Assembly: GCF_002310495.1 (NCBI RefSeq) | Contig: NZ_CP023344.1 | Coordinates: forward strand, 558,001 to 622,000 | Direction: 5' to 3' | DNA: 64,000 nt | From: Nibricoccus aquaticus | Lineage (GTDB): Bacteria > Verrucomicrobiota > Verrucomicrobiia > Opitutales > Opitutaceae | Shown here: one piece after another, positions 44,462 through 52,983 of the stretch | How the letters are laid out: each line of letters begins with the position of its first letter | Numbering within the stretch: the first letter of the stretch is position 1 | Position numbers and translations under genes: made by a program | Notes under the pieces: generated by a model | The model's input: the letters and a program-made list of their open reading frames with translations, nothing else | Database searches by the model: none | Told to the model about the DNA's origin: nothing

Positions 44462-44713
44462 TCAGCGTTTCCGCGATAAACTCCCCGCCGTCGCCTCCGC
44501 GATCTTCCCCTCCAACTCCAAAACCATCTCCGCACCCCACCCCTCACGCCTCGCCTGCGCCAGCCGTTCCTCCAACCACACCACCTGCTGTTCCGACCGC
44601 ACACGTTCCAACTCCGGCTCATACAACGCCGGATCGCGCGACCGCACCCATGCCCCGACATAGATGGCGACGCTGACGGCAAAAACCAAAAGGACTGCAA
44701 GGACTTCAGGCAT
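44462..44713 (-). CDS. Small membrane protein with C-terminal coiled-coil-like helix
   Basis: From the ATG at 44713 the product is 83 residues: one N-terminal membrane segment (VLAVLLVFAVSVAIYVGAWV), then a charged helical tail (ELERVRSEQQVVWLEERLAQARREGWGAEMVLELEGKI). The frame is open to 44773. Family is not recognised. Position just before tRNA-Phe, on the other strand, gives no clue. Coding status is moderately supported by composition. Confidence 0.55.
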   Translation of the reverse strand: MPEVLAVLLVFAVSVAIYVGAWVRSRDPALYEPELERVRSEQQVVWLEERLAQARREGWGAEMVLELEGKIAEATAGSLSRKR

Positions 44714-44829
44714 GGCAAAATAAGTCGCCGATCCCACTCCAGCCACCGCTCCGGCACCACTCCGAACTTCCACGAAAATCCCATTGACGCACGAAAAGCC
44801 CGCCCCTTTATCCTGACCCCTCTTTCGTC

Positions 44830-44905
<76 letters not shown>

Positions 44906-44982
44906 CTTTCAAGCCGCGTGAACGCGGTGATCTGGCGGGGATCACAATGGACTGACCCGCGAAAGCTGTCTTGTTTGCTGCG

Positions 44983-46173
44983 ATGTTCGAGGCTGTCACG
45001 ATCCGCCCCCAGTATCGGTACTCTCAAGATCCCATCGATATAGGCTTCCTTTTCGAGTGCCTGCTCTTTTACAGGCGCGTCTACGTTCAAGGAAACCACA
45101 TCGTTCTGGAGCAATTAGTGAAGTATTTCGGCCCAGAACTCCTCATGGAACTGATGAGTTCCGGCACTATGGAGATTCTTTACGAAGAGGACCACTTAGC
45201 CATCCATTCATCGACCGACCAATCCGGATTTGCCATCCACAACCCTGTAACGTTCAGCGCACCTCATCGAGCGCTGCCTGAACAGCTAAGATCTACGTTG
45301 ATCAACTATTATGATCGCGCCGGAAAGGGACGAAGAGCGGCAATCAGAATGCAGCCCTTCATTAAGACGGTGCGCTACGACGCCACTCTTTTAGACGGAG
45401 TGAAAGCTAGTTTCAGAGACAAGGATTTCGTCGAGCAGGCAGTTAGAAGTCTACTTTTCAGATGGGTTCCTGAAGTCCCGCCAACACACAGATTTCGATT
45501 CTCGTGCGAAGAAACAGAAAAGGGATTTGTCGTTTCGACCGACCTGGATTTCGCAGTGCTGAACGAATTCTTCCATAGAAGAATCTCAAAGGACCGCACG
45601 GTTCTCACCCCCGCCCACTTGCTCTCTACTCTTTCAGATGCCGAGTCCCACGCATTTGTTTCAGCGCGTCAACTGAGCGAGATTGCAACGGACGAAGTAG
45701 GAAGCGATCTCCTCAAGCTGAGGCTGTACCATCTATTCAACCGGACTCAAAAAAGTGAGAGAGCTAGAAACGATTTCAGTGAAGTCATCTTTGGTGAGGC
45801 TCGATCACTACGTGAAGCAATCAACGCCGGGACTATTCCAATGCCCGATCTCATCCGACTAATTAAAAAGGCGGATAAGTTCAAAAGCTGGCTCGAGAAG
45901 CAGAGTATGGACCGTGATTTGATGCGAGAGTACTACAAGGAAGTCGCACGTGAGACCTTCTTGGATCGGCTTCCGCCTAAATCCATGCGCTTCGGCATTT
46001 TTACTGGAGCTGGTTTTGCGGTGGACGCTCTTTTCCCAACAGGTCTGGCAACTACAGCTGCGCTAGGACTCGGACTTTTCGATTCATTCCTATTGGATAA
46101 GTTCACGCGAGGCTGGCGACCGAACCAGTTCATCGAGGGAGAGCTTCAACCAGTTTTCAAAAAAAACCCGTAA
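44983..46173 (+). CDS. Low-GC orphan protein next to tRNA-Phe
   Basis: The 396-residue protein (ATG at 44983; a TTG at 44971 is also open) has no signal peptide. Two hand-counted 60-base lines (45301 and 45901) are 50-52 percent GC, against 72 percent in a line of the neighbouring SNF2 gene. Codon use is also different. The N-terminus (TIRPQYRYSQDPIDIGFLFECLLFYRRVYVQGNHIVLEQLVKYFG) is reminiscent of phage or island proteins with no named domain. A mostly helical middle follows, then a Gly/Ala-rich hydrophobic patch (FGIFTGAGFAVDALFPTGLATTAALGLGLF, about 345-375) that may contact membrane. I do not recognise the family. Position and composition point to horizontal gain. Confidence 0.85.
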   Translation: MFEAVTIRPQYRYSQDPIDIGFLFECLLFYRRVYVQGNHIVLEQLVKYFGPELLMELMSSGTMEILYEEDHLAIHSSTDQSGFAIHNPVTFSAPHRALPEQLRSTLINYYDRAGKGRRAAIRMQPFIKTVRYDATLLDGVKASFRDKDFVEQAVRSLLFRWVPEVPPTHRFRFSCEETEKGFVVSTDLDFAVLNEFFHRRISKDRTVLTPAHLLSTLSDAESHAFVSARQLSEIATDEVGSDLLKLRLYHLFNRTQKSERARNDFSEVIFGEARSLREAINAGTIPMPDLIRLIKKADKFKSWLEKQSMDRDLMREYYKEVARETFLDRLPPKSMRFGIFTGAGFAVDALFPTGLATTAALGLGLFDSFLLDKFTRGWRPNQFIEGELQPVFKKNP

Positions 46174-46186
46174 GCCATCTGCGGGT
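46161..46186 (-). terminator. Candidate terminator of the nuclease-like gene
   Basis: On the minus strand ACCCG (46186-46182) pairs with CGGGT (46070-type repeat CGGGT at 46070 is not involved; the partner is 46170-46166) across an 11-base loop, followed by a T-run that reaches into the 3' end of the opposite gene. The stem is short. Confidence 0.5.
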
Positions 46187-46869
46187 CATAGATTGAGCTT
46201 TGGTAAAACTCGTTGCGCGATCCTCGTCCCCGCCAGCGCCACCGCCTCCAGCCACCGCCCGCGCAACTCCGCCGTCGTCCGATATCTCACCGGCGGCTGC
46301 CGCAAGACCAACGCATCATCCTCGCGCACCAGCCAGCCCCAGCCCACCGGCACTTCATGCGCCTCCACGATCCCCGGCTCCGTCACGAGATACAGATGAT
46401 CCGCCGCGTGATACCGGCTGAGCCGCGCGAACTTCACGCAATTCGCCAGTTTGCTCTGCAACACGCCCAGCTCCCGTTCGAGCGCGTGCAATGTCTCATG
46501 CCGCAACCCAGCCAGATCGTACTCGTCGAACTCCGCGAACAACGCCACCCCCCGCCGCAAATCCGGCCGGTGCACCGCGATCATCGCGCGTAGCTCACCC
46601 ACCCGCGCCGCCAGCTCCACACTTCGGCTGCGCACCACCGGCTCATCCGCATGATCGCGGATCAAATCTGCCCGGCACTGCTTGCACTCAAACAACGCCA
46701 CCACGCCTGCCTCGCTTAACGACTCGCGCGACATCGCCGCCACATCCGCCCGATACCCGCTCTTCGGCACCCGCACCTCGCAGCCCGCGATCGGCAGCCC
46801 GTGCTCCAGCGCCCACTGAAAAGCCAGCCGCTTAAGCTCTCGATGTGCCTGGGTTTCGCCGCTGCTCAT
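46186..46869 (-). CDS. Predicted PD-(D/E)XK-like nuclease-fold protein
   Basis: The 227-residue cytoplasmic protein starts at the ATG at 46869 (MSSGETQAHRELKRLAFQWALEHGLP). The segment CEVRVPKSGYRADVAAM...VVALFECKQCRADLIRDHAD has the order Glu, Asp, Glu-x-Lys of the PD-(D/E)XK nuclease core: E about 32, D about 42, ECK about 60-62. A helical region and a beta-rich C-terminus (LYLVTEPGIVEAHEVPVGWGWLVREDDALVLRQPP) follow, as in DNA-repair MmcB-like proteins. No restriction or repair partner is adjacent. Function remains a guess. Confidence 0.7.
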   Translation of the reverse strand: MSSGETQAHRELKRLAFQWALEHGLPIAGCEVRVPKSGYRADVAAMSRESLSEAGVVALFECKQCRADLIRDHADEPVVRSRSVELAARVGELRAMIAVHRPDLRRGVALFAEFDEYDLAGLRHETLHALERELGVLQSKLANCVKFARLSRYHAADHLYLVTEPGIVEAHEVPVGWGWLVREDDALVLRQPPVRYRTTAELRGRWLEAVALAGTRIAQRVLPKLNL

Positions 46870-47015
46870 GATTCGATTCGGAACTCGCCGAGTCCAAAAA
46901 CAACCCGCCGCCACGTCACTGAAAAAGAAAGTGCTTTCTGACGCACCGCGTCGAAGACCTCGCGAACTCCGCGAGAACTTCGACCATCGTTCTGTCCGTC
47001 ACCGTCACCAACCCC

Positions 47016-48785
47016 ATGCGCCACCCCGCCCTCCTCCGCCACCGTCCGCTTTTCATCCGCACCTGCGCGCTCCTGATTTTTCTCTCACCCCTCTCCGCCC
47101 TCGCCAAAACACTCACCGTCAACCGCCAGGCTTCCCCTGACGCCCAGTACTCGACCATCCAATCAGCCATCGACGCCGCTTCACCCGGCGACGTCATCAA
47201 AATCCAGCCCGGCCTCTACCGCGAACGCCTCCGCCTCACCCACTGCGGCGAGTCATCATCTCCGCTCGTTCTCGAAGGCGCACCCGGCGCCATTCTCGAC
47301 GGCAGCGCCGACGTGCCCTTGAACTGGATACCCGCGCCTGAGATAGCTCCCGGCGTCTATCGGACCTCCATCGACTTCGTCCCCTTCACCGTCGTCGCCG
47401 ACGAAGGCGTCATTACCACCCTCGACGAAAAACGCACCGACCCCGCGCTCCCCCATCCCGAGCGCGACAACCTCCGCTGGCCCGAAATCTTCAAAAACGG
47501 CGTCGGCCCCTCCGGCTGGAAAGGCGTGCGCGCCGTCGCCATGTACCGCCGTAAAGAGCGCGACCTCCTCATCCGCTTCGAGCACGAGCGCGACCCGCGC
47601 ACCATGCCCATCGTCGTCGCGCCACGCGAAGCGATCATCCACGTCGCCGATTCCGCCCACTGCGTCATTCGCGGCCTCCAGCTGCAAAACAGCGCCTTCG
47701 GCATCCTCGCGGAAAACACGCACGACCTCACCATCGAACACTGCGTCATCAAGCGCATCGACTTCGGCATCCACATCGGACGCGGCTCTGCGCGCGCGCT
47801 CATCCGCTATAACGAAATCAGCTACGATCCCTACGCCGGTTCCGACTTCCGCCGCCCCGGACAATGGGACGCCTGGGTCGCCTGCAAAAACGCCGGCTTC
47901 TACGACCGCTACGCTGTCCGCATCGCCGAGAGCGCGGGCGACCACGAGGTCCACGACAACTTCGTCCACGATCACTGGGACGGCATCCAATCCGGCTATC
48001 CCGGCACGCCCGAGCAAAACGCCTCCGTCCGCGTTCACCACAATCGCCTCCTCAACATCTTCGACGACGCCCTCGAAACTTCCGGTGGCCAGACCAACTC
48101 CCAATGGCACGACAACCTCATCGAGCACGCCCGCTGCGCCTGCCGTATCAAAGACGCCCAGTCCGGCCCGCTCTACATCTACCGGAATCTCTTCCTCGAT
48201 AACGGCGAAGACCTCCGCAACTGGGCCAGCGCCAAAGGCCCCGCGCCCGTCACCGTCTGGGTCTATCACAACACCACGACCTCCGACGCCGCCGTCACCA
48301 TGAACTACCCCGCCGGCGCGCCCATCTCGACGCCACACTATCACTTCGTGAACAACCTCCACTGGTGCCGCACCTGGGTCGCCCAGGCCACCGGCACCGG
48401 CGCCAAATACCCGCTCCCCGACTGGCAGGGCGACTACAACGTCTTCGTCCAACAGCCCGTCGAAAAATCCTCCGACAAAAAAGACCGCTGGGCCGACGGC
48501 ATCGCCATGGCCGAAAAAGCCGGCCTCGACCGCCAAAGCATCTGGATCTCGGATCGCGATCCCGGATTCATCGATGCCGCCACCGGCAATCTCGCCCTCC
48601 GCTCTGACAGCCCCGCCCGCCATCGCGGCCAGGATCTCAGCCCCTTCAATCTCCCCGGCTTAACCATCCCCACTTCCGACTCTACCCGACCCGACGCCGG
48701 AGCCCTACAATTCGGCGAGCCCATGCCCAAACTCCCACGCACACCGGCCACGCCAAACCGCGACTCCTCGTCCGCTCGCAAATAA
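47016..48785 (+). CDS. Secreted right-handed parallel beta-helix protein
   Basis: The 589-residue protein has a signal peptide (to about residue 30, LSALAK). The next part is YSTIQSAIDAASPGDVIKIQPGLYRERLRL, the classic first turn of pectin-lyase-like beta-helices. Later come repeated coils (HCVIRGLQLQNSAFGILAENTHDLTIEHCVIKRIDFGIHIG, ALIRYNEISYDPY, VRVHHNRLLNIFDDALETSG) and a C-terminal block ending SDSTRPDAGALQFG. Such proteins are polysaccharide lyases, epimerases or surface proteins. No catalytic residues can be assigned confidently. It is a single gene with unknown substrate. Confidence 0.87.
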   Translation: MRHPALLRHRPLFIRTCALLIFLSPLSALAKTLTVNRQASPDAQYSTIQSAIDAASPGDVIKIQPGLYRERLRLTHCGESSSPLVLEGAPGAILDGSADVPLNWIPAPEIAPGVYRTSIDFVPFTVVADEGVITTLDEKRTDPALPHPERDNLRWPEIFKNGVGPSGWKGVRAVAMYRRKERDLLIRFEHERDPRTMPIVVAPREAIIHVADSAHCVIRGLQLQNSAFGILAENTHDLTIEHCVIKRIDFGIHIGRGSARALIRYNEISYDPYAGSDFRRPGQWDAWVACKNAGFYDRYAVRIAESAGDHEVHDNFVHDHWDGIQSGYPGTPEQNASVRVHHNRLLNIFDDALETSGGQTNSQWHDNLIEHARCACRIKDAQSGPLYIYRNLFLDNGEDLRNWASAKGPAPVTVWVYHNTTTSDAAVTMNYPAGAPISTPHYHFVNNLHWCRTWVAQATGTGAKYPLPDWQGDYNVFVQQPVEKSSDKKDRWADGIAMAEKAGLDRQSIWISDRDPGFIDAATGNLALRSDSPARHRGQDLSPFNLPGLTIPTSDSTRPDAGALQFGEPMPKLPRTPATPNRDSSSARK

Positions 48786-48811
48786 AAAAGCGCACACCTT
48801 TCAGCGTGCGC
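48785..48811 (-). terminator. Terminator of the Lys-rich small gene
   Basis: The stem GCGCAC/GTGCGC (48790-48795, 48806-48811) is followed by TTTTTTATT on the minus strand. It may also serve the convergent beta-helix gene, which ends just before it. Confidence 0.75.
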
Positions 48812-48834
48812 CTGTGAACAAAGAAAAAGTCCGC

Positions 48835-48936
48835 TTAGCGGCTGGCCTTCTTCTCGCGCTTGGCGGCCTTTTTTTCGGCCGGAGTTTTCAACGGCGCCTT
48901 CTTGGTCTGTTTCTTCGAGTCCTGTGATTTACCCAT
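48835..48936 (-). CDS. Lysine-rich 33-residue protein
   Basis: The small frame reads MGKSQDSKKQTKKAPLKTPA followed by EKKAAKREKKASR. It is almost entirely charged and has a terminator 24 bases past its stop. Very small Lys-rich proteins of this style recur in many bacteria without assigned function. The clean start, stop and terminator make it a likely real gene; a nucleic-acid-binding role would be a guess. Confidence 0.7.
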   Translation of the reverse strand: MGKSQDSKKQTKKAPLKTPAEKKAAKREKKASR

Positions 48937-49155
48937 GATGGTATGTGTATTGGAGGTTTCGGTTCGGAGTGAAAGTGAACGAAGAAAAGGCATCCGCCCA
49001 TTTCTTCACTGAAGCGTTTATTCACGCCGCCCGTTCATCTGGCAAGTTCGCTCACGACCTCGGCACCACCTGCACCGGCTCCAGATCTCGCTCCCGCTTT
49101 TTCGACTTCCCGGCTCGCGCTTCCGCCTGCCCGCGCTTTCTTCCCTGCCTCTCTG

Positions 49156-50199
49156 ATGCCCGGGCAAAAAAAGAATCCCTCTTCCTCGCCACGCCTGCGC
49201 CGCCCCGCCGCGTCCGCATCCGTCGCAAAATCTGCCGCCACTCGCGACGCGAAATCCTCACGCTCGCGCGCCCTACTCCTCATCGACAACCGCCCGCTCC
49301 AGCGCGCCGCCTGGGCCGAATTCCACACCGCCCGCAAGCGCCACGAAAAAGCCGCCCGCGATCTCCACCGCCACGAAGAGATCGACCGCCCCGCCTACGA
49401 CGCCTGGCTCCACCGTACTTTCCCCGTCTGGGTCACCACCCTCCGCGACCTCTACGCTGAGGTCTCCACCAAAAGCCACCAGGTCCGCACCGTGATCTTC
49501 CTGGCCGAGACCACCGGCCGCTCCCTCAAAAAACTCTGGCACGAACAAAAAGAACGCGCCGCCAACCCCGACGCCTTCAACGACGAAGACGACTCCGATT
49601 CCAACGACCCCGACTCCCAAAAATCCTCCGCCGACCACGACCCGCACGACTCCTCCCGCGACTCCGACGAAGACCCCTTCGACGATTTCTTCCACGACGA
49701 CCCGCGTAGCTCCCGCCAGTCACACCGCTCCGCTTCCTCCGCTCCCGCGCCCGGCCCCTCCGCCAAAGACATCTACCGCCGCCTCGTCCAACACCTCCAC
49801 CCCGACCGCGGCGGCGTCTGGACACCCGCCCGTCAACGCCTCTGGCACGAAGTCCAGCAAGCCTGGGCCGCCGCCGATGCCGACTGGCTCGCCCGCCTCG
49901 AAGTCGAATGGGAAACCGCCAACGAAGTCCTCGGCCCCGACTCGCCCGTCAGCCGTCTCCGCCGCGCCATTACCGAACTCATCGCCGCCCGCCGCGACAC
50001 CGAGCGCAAACTTCGCAAGTACCGCCACTCCCCGCACTGGCGCTTCACCCTCTCCGAAAAAACCCGCCACCTCCTCCACGCGCGCACTTACGCCAACTTC
50101 CGCCACGACGTCGAAATCCTCCAGCAACAGCTCAACCACCTCAACCGCACCATCGCTGCCTGGGAAAAAGACGCCCCCCGCAAATCCCGCTCACGTTGA
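49156..50199 (+). CDS. J-domain-like protein with acidic linker
   Basis: The 347-residue protein has a basic N-terminus, a helical region (about 45-135), a highly acidic Ser/Asp-rich linker (FNDEDDSDSNDPDSQKSS, about 138-200) and then KDIYRRLVQHLHPDRGG. This is a J-domain-like segment with the HPD motif at 215-217, preceding WTPARQRLWHEVQQAWAAADADWL. A long helical C-terminus is rich in Arg. HPD motifs recruit DnaK. Similar mid-protein J domains occur in uncharacterised bacterial proteins. The partner and role are not known. Confidence 0.8.
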   Translation: MPGQKKNPSSSPRLRRPAASASVAKSAATRDAKSSRSRALLLIDNRPLQRAAWAEFHTARKRHEKAARDLHRHEEIDRPAYDAWLHRTFPVWVTTLRDLYAEVSTKSHQVRTVIFLAETTGRSLKKLWHEQKERAANPDAFNDEDDSDSNDPDSQKSSADHDPHDSSRDSDEDPFDDFFHDDPRSSRQSHRSASSAPAPGPSAKDIYRRLVQHLHPDRGGVWTPARQRLWHEVQQAWAAADADWLARLEVEWETANEVLGPDSPVSRLRRAITELIAARRDTERKLRKYRHSPHWRFTLSEKTRHLLHARTYANFRHDVEILQQQLNHLNRTIAAWEKDAPRKSRSR

Positions 50200-50309
50200 C
50201 CTCGTTCCCGCTCTCCTTTTTGCGCCTCTTGCGGCCACAACTCCGGCCTGCTCCCGCCACTCCCCACGTCTTGAACCTGCGTCGTCCCGTCTCCATCAAC
50301 AATCACCCC

Positions 50310-50753
50310 ATGCCGCCCGAACTCCCCCCGCTTCTTCGCGATCAACGCAAAATCGACGCCGATCATCTGCGCCTCATCGCGTTGTTTCATTTCATCTTTG
50401 CCGGCCTTGCACTCGTCGGCCTCGGCTTCCTCGCGCTCCACTGGCTCTTCATGAGTACCTTCCTCGGCGATCCCTCACTCTGGAAAGACCAGAAAAGTGG
50501 CCCGCCCCCCGAACAATTTTTTGCGATCTTCCGATGGTTCTACGCCATCTTCGGCGTGCTCATCGTCAGCGGAGGCATCGCCAACCTCATCTCCGGTCTC
50601 TTCATCCGCGCCCGCAAAAACCGCACATTCTCGATCGTCGTCGCCGCCTTGAACTGCATTCAAATGCCTTTCGGCACCGCCCTCGGCGTCTTCACCCTGA
50701 TCGTTCTCACCCGCGAATCCGTGCGCGAAGGCTACAGCACCGATCCTCGTTAA
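50310..50753 (+). CDS. Small three-span membrane protein
   Basis: The 147-residue protein starts at the ATG at 50310 (MPPELPPLLRDQRKIDADHLRL). Three hydrophobic segments are HFIFAGLALVGLGFLALHWLF, FYAIFGVLIVSGGIANLISGLFI and FSIVVAALNCIQMPFGTALGVFTLIVL; the C-terminus is TRESVREGYSTDPR. The layout is common in Verrucomicrobia as an uncharacterised family. No function is recognised. Confidence 0.8.
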   Translation: MPPELPPLLRDQRKIDADHLRLIALFHFIFAGLALVGLGFLALHWLFMSTFLGDPSLWKDQKSGPPPEQFFAIFRWFYAIFGVLIVSGGIANLISGLFIRARKNRTFSIVVAALNCIQMPFGTALGVFTLIVLTRESVREGYSTDPR

Positions 50754-50756
50754 CCC

Positions 50757-50785
50757 TGCGATGGAGGTGCGACGCCCCCGTCGCG
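50757..50785 (+). repeat. Diverged copy of the 25-bp palindromic repeat family
   Basis: GGAGGTGCGACGCCCCCGTC resembles the copies at 24198, 40286 and 44207 apart from a one-base indel and scattered changes. It lies four bases after the membrane-protein stop codon. Confidence 0.55.
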
Positions 50786-50875
50786 CATTCGCATCGCATC
50801 CGTTCCCCTCCTTTTTTGCGCAGCTGCGCCTTTTTGTGGCCATAACTCCGTTCCCTTCGCTCTAACTCCCCTCGC

Positions 50876-51865
50876 CTGAAACCCACCGGCCCAAAAAACA
50901 AAAACCACACCACCGGCGAACTCCACCCGCGCAACCTCCACCGCGCGCCCTACGACTTCCCCCGCCTCATCGCCGCGCTCCCGGAACTCGCCCCGTTCGT
51001 CCAGCCGCATCCACTTGCCGGTGACACCATCGACTTCGCCAACCCCGCCGCCGTCCTCACCCTCAACCGCGCCCTCCTCAAACTCCACTACGGTATCGCC
51101 CACTGGGATCTCCCGTCCGGCTTCCTCTGCCCGCCGGTCCCCAGCCGCGCCGATTACCTCCACCACGCCGCCGATCTCCTCGCCGCCGACACTGCGGACA
51201 AAACCATCCCCTGCGGCCCCGCCATCCGCGCCCTCGACCTCGGCACCGGCGCCAACGCCATCTACCCGCTCCTCGCCGCATCCCTCTTCGGCTGGCGCGT
51301 CACCGGCACCGACATCGACCCCGCATCCATAAACTGGGCACGTCAGCTCGCCGCCGCCAATCCCCCGCTCGCCCCGCTCCTAGACTTCCGCCTCCAGCCC
51401 TCCGCCTCCGCGCTCTTCGCTAACATCACCGCGCCGACCGACTCCTTCGCCCTCTCCCTCTGCAACCCGCCCTTCCACGCCTCACCCGACGAAGCCGCCG
51501 CCGGCACGCTCCGCAAAATCCGCAACCTCGGTTCTCCCACCGCACGCAGCTCCGCCAAACTAGCCCTCAACTTCGGCGGACGCCCCAACGAGCTCTGGTG
51601 CCCCGGCGGCGAGGTCGCCTTCATCCGCCGCATGATCGCCGAGAGCGCCGCCCGCCCCGCGCTCTGCGTCTGGTTCACCACCCTAGTCTCCAAACGCGCC
51701 AGCCTCCCCCTCCTCGAACGCGCTCTCCACTCCGCCCATCCTCACGACGTCCGCATCATCACGATGTTCGCCGGCCAAAAACAAAGTCGCCTCCTCGCCT
51801 GGACCTTCCTCTCTCCCGCCGAACGCCGCACGCGTCTCACCTCCGTCACTTCCACCCCGGCCTGA
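50876..51865 (+). CDS. rlmF: 23S rRNA (adenine(1618)-N6)-methyltransferase
   Basis: The frame encodes a full RlmF: ELHPRNLHRAPYDFPRLI, TIDFANPAAVLTLNRALLKLHYGIAHWDLPSGFLCPPVPSRADYLHHAADLL, the SAM motif LDLGTGANAIYPLLAA, the catalytic motif LCNPPFH, LNFGGRPNELWCPGGEVAFIRRMI and GQKQSRLLAWTFLS. It methylates A1618 of 23S rRNA. No ATG, GTG or TTG occurs in frame before residue 252, and the frame is closed by TAA at 50843. The only plausible start before the conserved region is CTG at 50876 (329 residues; E. coli RlmF has 308). A sequencing error upstream is the alternative. Confidence 0.9.
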   Translation: MKPTGPKNKNHTTGELHPRNLHRAPYDFPRLIAALPELAPFVQPHPLAGDTIDFANPAAVLTLNRALLKLHYGIAHWDLPSGFLCPPVPSRADYLHHAADLLAADTADKTIPCGPAIRALDLGTGANAIYPLLAASLFGWRVTGTDIDPASINWARQLAAANPPLAPLLDFRLQPSASALFANITAPTDSFALSLCNPPFHASPDEAAAGTLRKIRNLGSPTARSSAKLALNFGGRPNELWCPGGEVAFIRRMIAESAARPALCVWFTTLVSKRASLPLLERALHSAHPHDVRIITMFAGQKQSRLLAWTFLSPAERRTRLTSVTSTPA

Positions 51866-51906
51866 TTTCCCCGCACCGTCCGCCTCCCGCGTTCGATCAT
51901 CGCGCC

Positions 51907-52884
51907 ATGCCCCTCAGCCACAAAAAACTCTCCGCATGGTACCACCTGCTCGCGCAAAACCTCGACGCCGGTCTTCCCTTCTCCGCCGCCCTGCGCGCCT
52001 CGATCGGTAACGGCGCCCCCGCCTCCGCTCTCCTCCGCATGGCCGAGATCACCGAGCTCGGCGGCTCGATCGACGACGCCCTCCGCTCCACCGGCTCATG
52101 GCTGCCCGCCTCCGACCGCCTCTTTATTTCCGCAGGTGCCGAGACCGGCCGCCTTCCCCGCGTCCTCCGCAACCTCTCCACTCGCCACGCCCAATTCAGC
52201 GCCGTCAAAACCCGCCTGCTCCTCGCCTGCGCCTACCCGCTCGCAGTCCTCCACCTCGGCCTCCTCCTCTTCCCGCTCCTGCGCATGATCGACTGGGAAA
52301 AAGGCTTTCTCTGGAACGCCTCCGCTTACGTCACGACTCTCGCCTGCACACTCCTCCCGCTCTGGCTCGCGATCACCACGCTCCTGGTTCTCTCCCGCCG
52401 CCAAAGCCCGCTCCTCTTCCAACTCGCCCGCCTGCTGCCCGCCTTTCGTGGATACGCGACTTCCCAAGCGCTCGCCGACTTAGCCTTCGCCCTCGGCAAC
52501 TTCCTCGAAGCCGGTCTCCGCATCGATCACGCCTGGCAGGCCGCCGGCACGATTACCCCATCGCCCGCCCTCCGCACCGCCGCCCGCGCCATCGACGCCG
52601 TCATCGCGCGCGGCGAACAACCCGGCCCGCACCTCCCGCAACACCCCTGCTTCCCCGCCGACTTCACCGCCCTCTACCGCACCGGCGAACTCACCGGCCA
52701 GCTCGAACAAAACCTCCTCCGCCTCGCCGAACAAAACCAGGAGCGCGCCGACACCTCCCTTAAAGTCGCCAGCCTCCTCTACCCCGCGCTTCTCTTCATC
52801 GCCGTCGTCATCCTAGTCGGCTACCACGCCGTCTCCTTCTACTCCGGCTACATCAAAATGCTCGAATCCCTCGCCACGACATAG
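51907..52884 (+). CDS. Type II secretion/type IV pilus inner-membrane protein (GspF/PilC-like)
   Basis: The 325-residue protein has two T2SF domains (residues about 5-125 and 190-315), each with the FxxLxxLLxxGLPF-like pattern (WYHLLAQNLDAGLPFSAALR; LADLAFALGNFLEAGLRIDHAWQAAG). Membrane segments are near 115-135, 150-170 and 295-315. The matching GspE ATPase, secretin and pseudopilins are not nearby, so it is either an orphan or part of a dispersed pilus/secretion system. It lies 41 bases after rlmF. Confidence 0.87.
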   Translation: MPLSHKKLSAWYHLLAQNLDAGLPFSAALRASIGNGAPASALLRMAEITELGGSIDDALRSTGSWLPASDRLFISAGAETGRLPRVLRNLSTRHAQFSAVKTRLLLACAYPLAVLHLGLLLFPLLRMIDWEKGFLWNASAYVTTLACTLLPLWLAITTLLVLSRRQSPLLFQLARLLPAFRGYATSQALADLAFALGNFLEAGLRIDHAWQAAGTITPSPALRTAARAIDAVIARGEQPGPHLPQHPCFPADFTALYRTGELTGQLEQNLLRLAEQNQERADTSLKVASLLYPALLFIAVVILVGYHAVSFYSGYIKMLESLATT

Positions 52885-52983
52885 GCCCCGCGTACTCGCA
52901 CGCGCCCTCGTGCATCTTTTGCGTCCACACCTTTCCCCGAAATGCGCTAGCAACCTCTCCACGTTTCGCGAATCTCACCCCGC

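Noticed and set aside
44906-46200. Integration-site duplication of the tRNA-Phe 3' end around the low-GC gene
   Set aside because: No second copy of the TTCGATTCCGAG or TCTTGGC sequence was found near 46170-46900, and no integrase gene is present, so an intact island could not be claimed.
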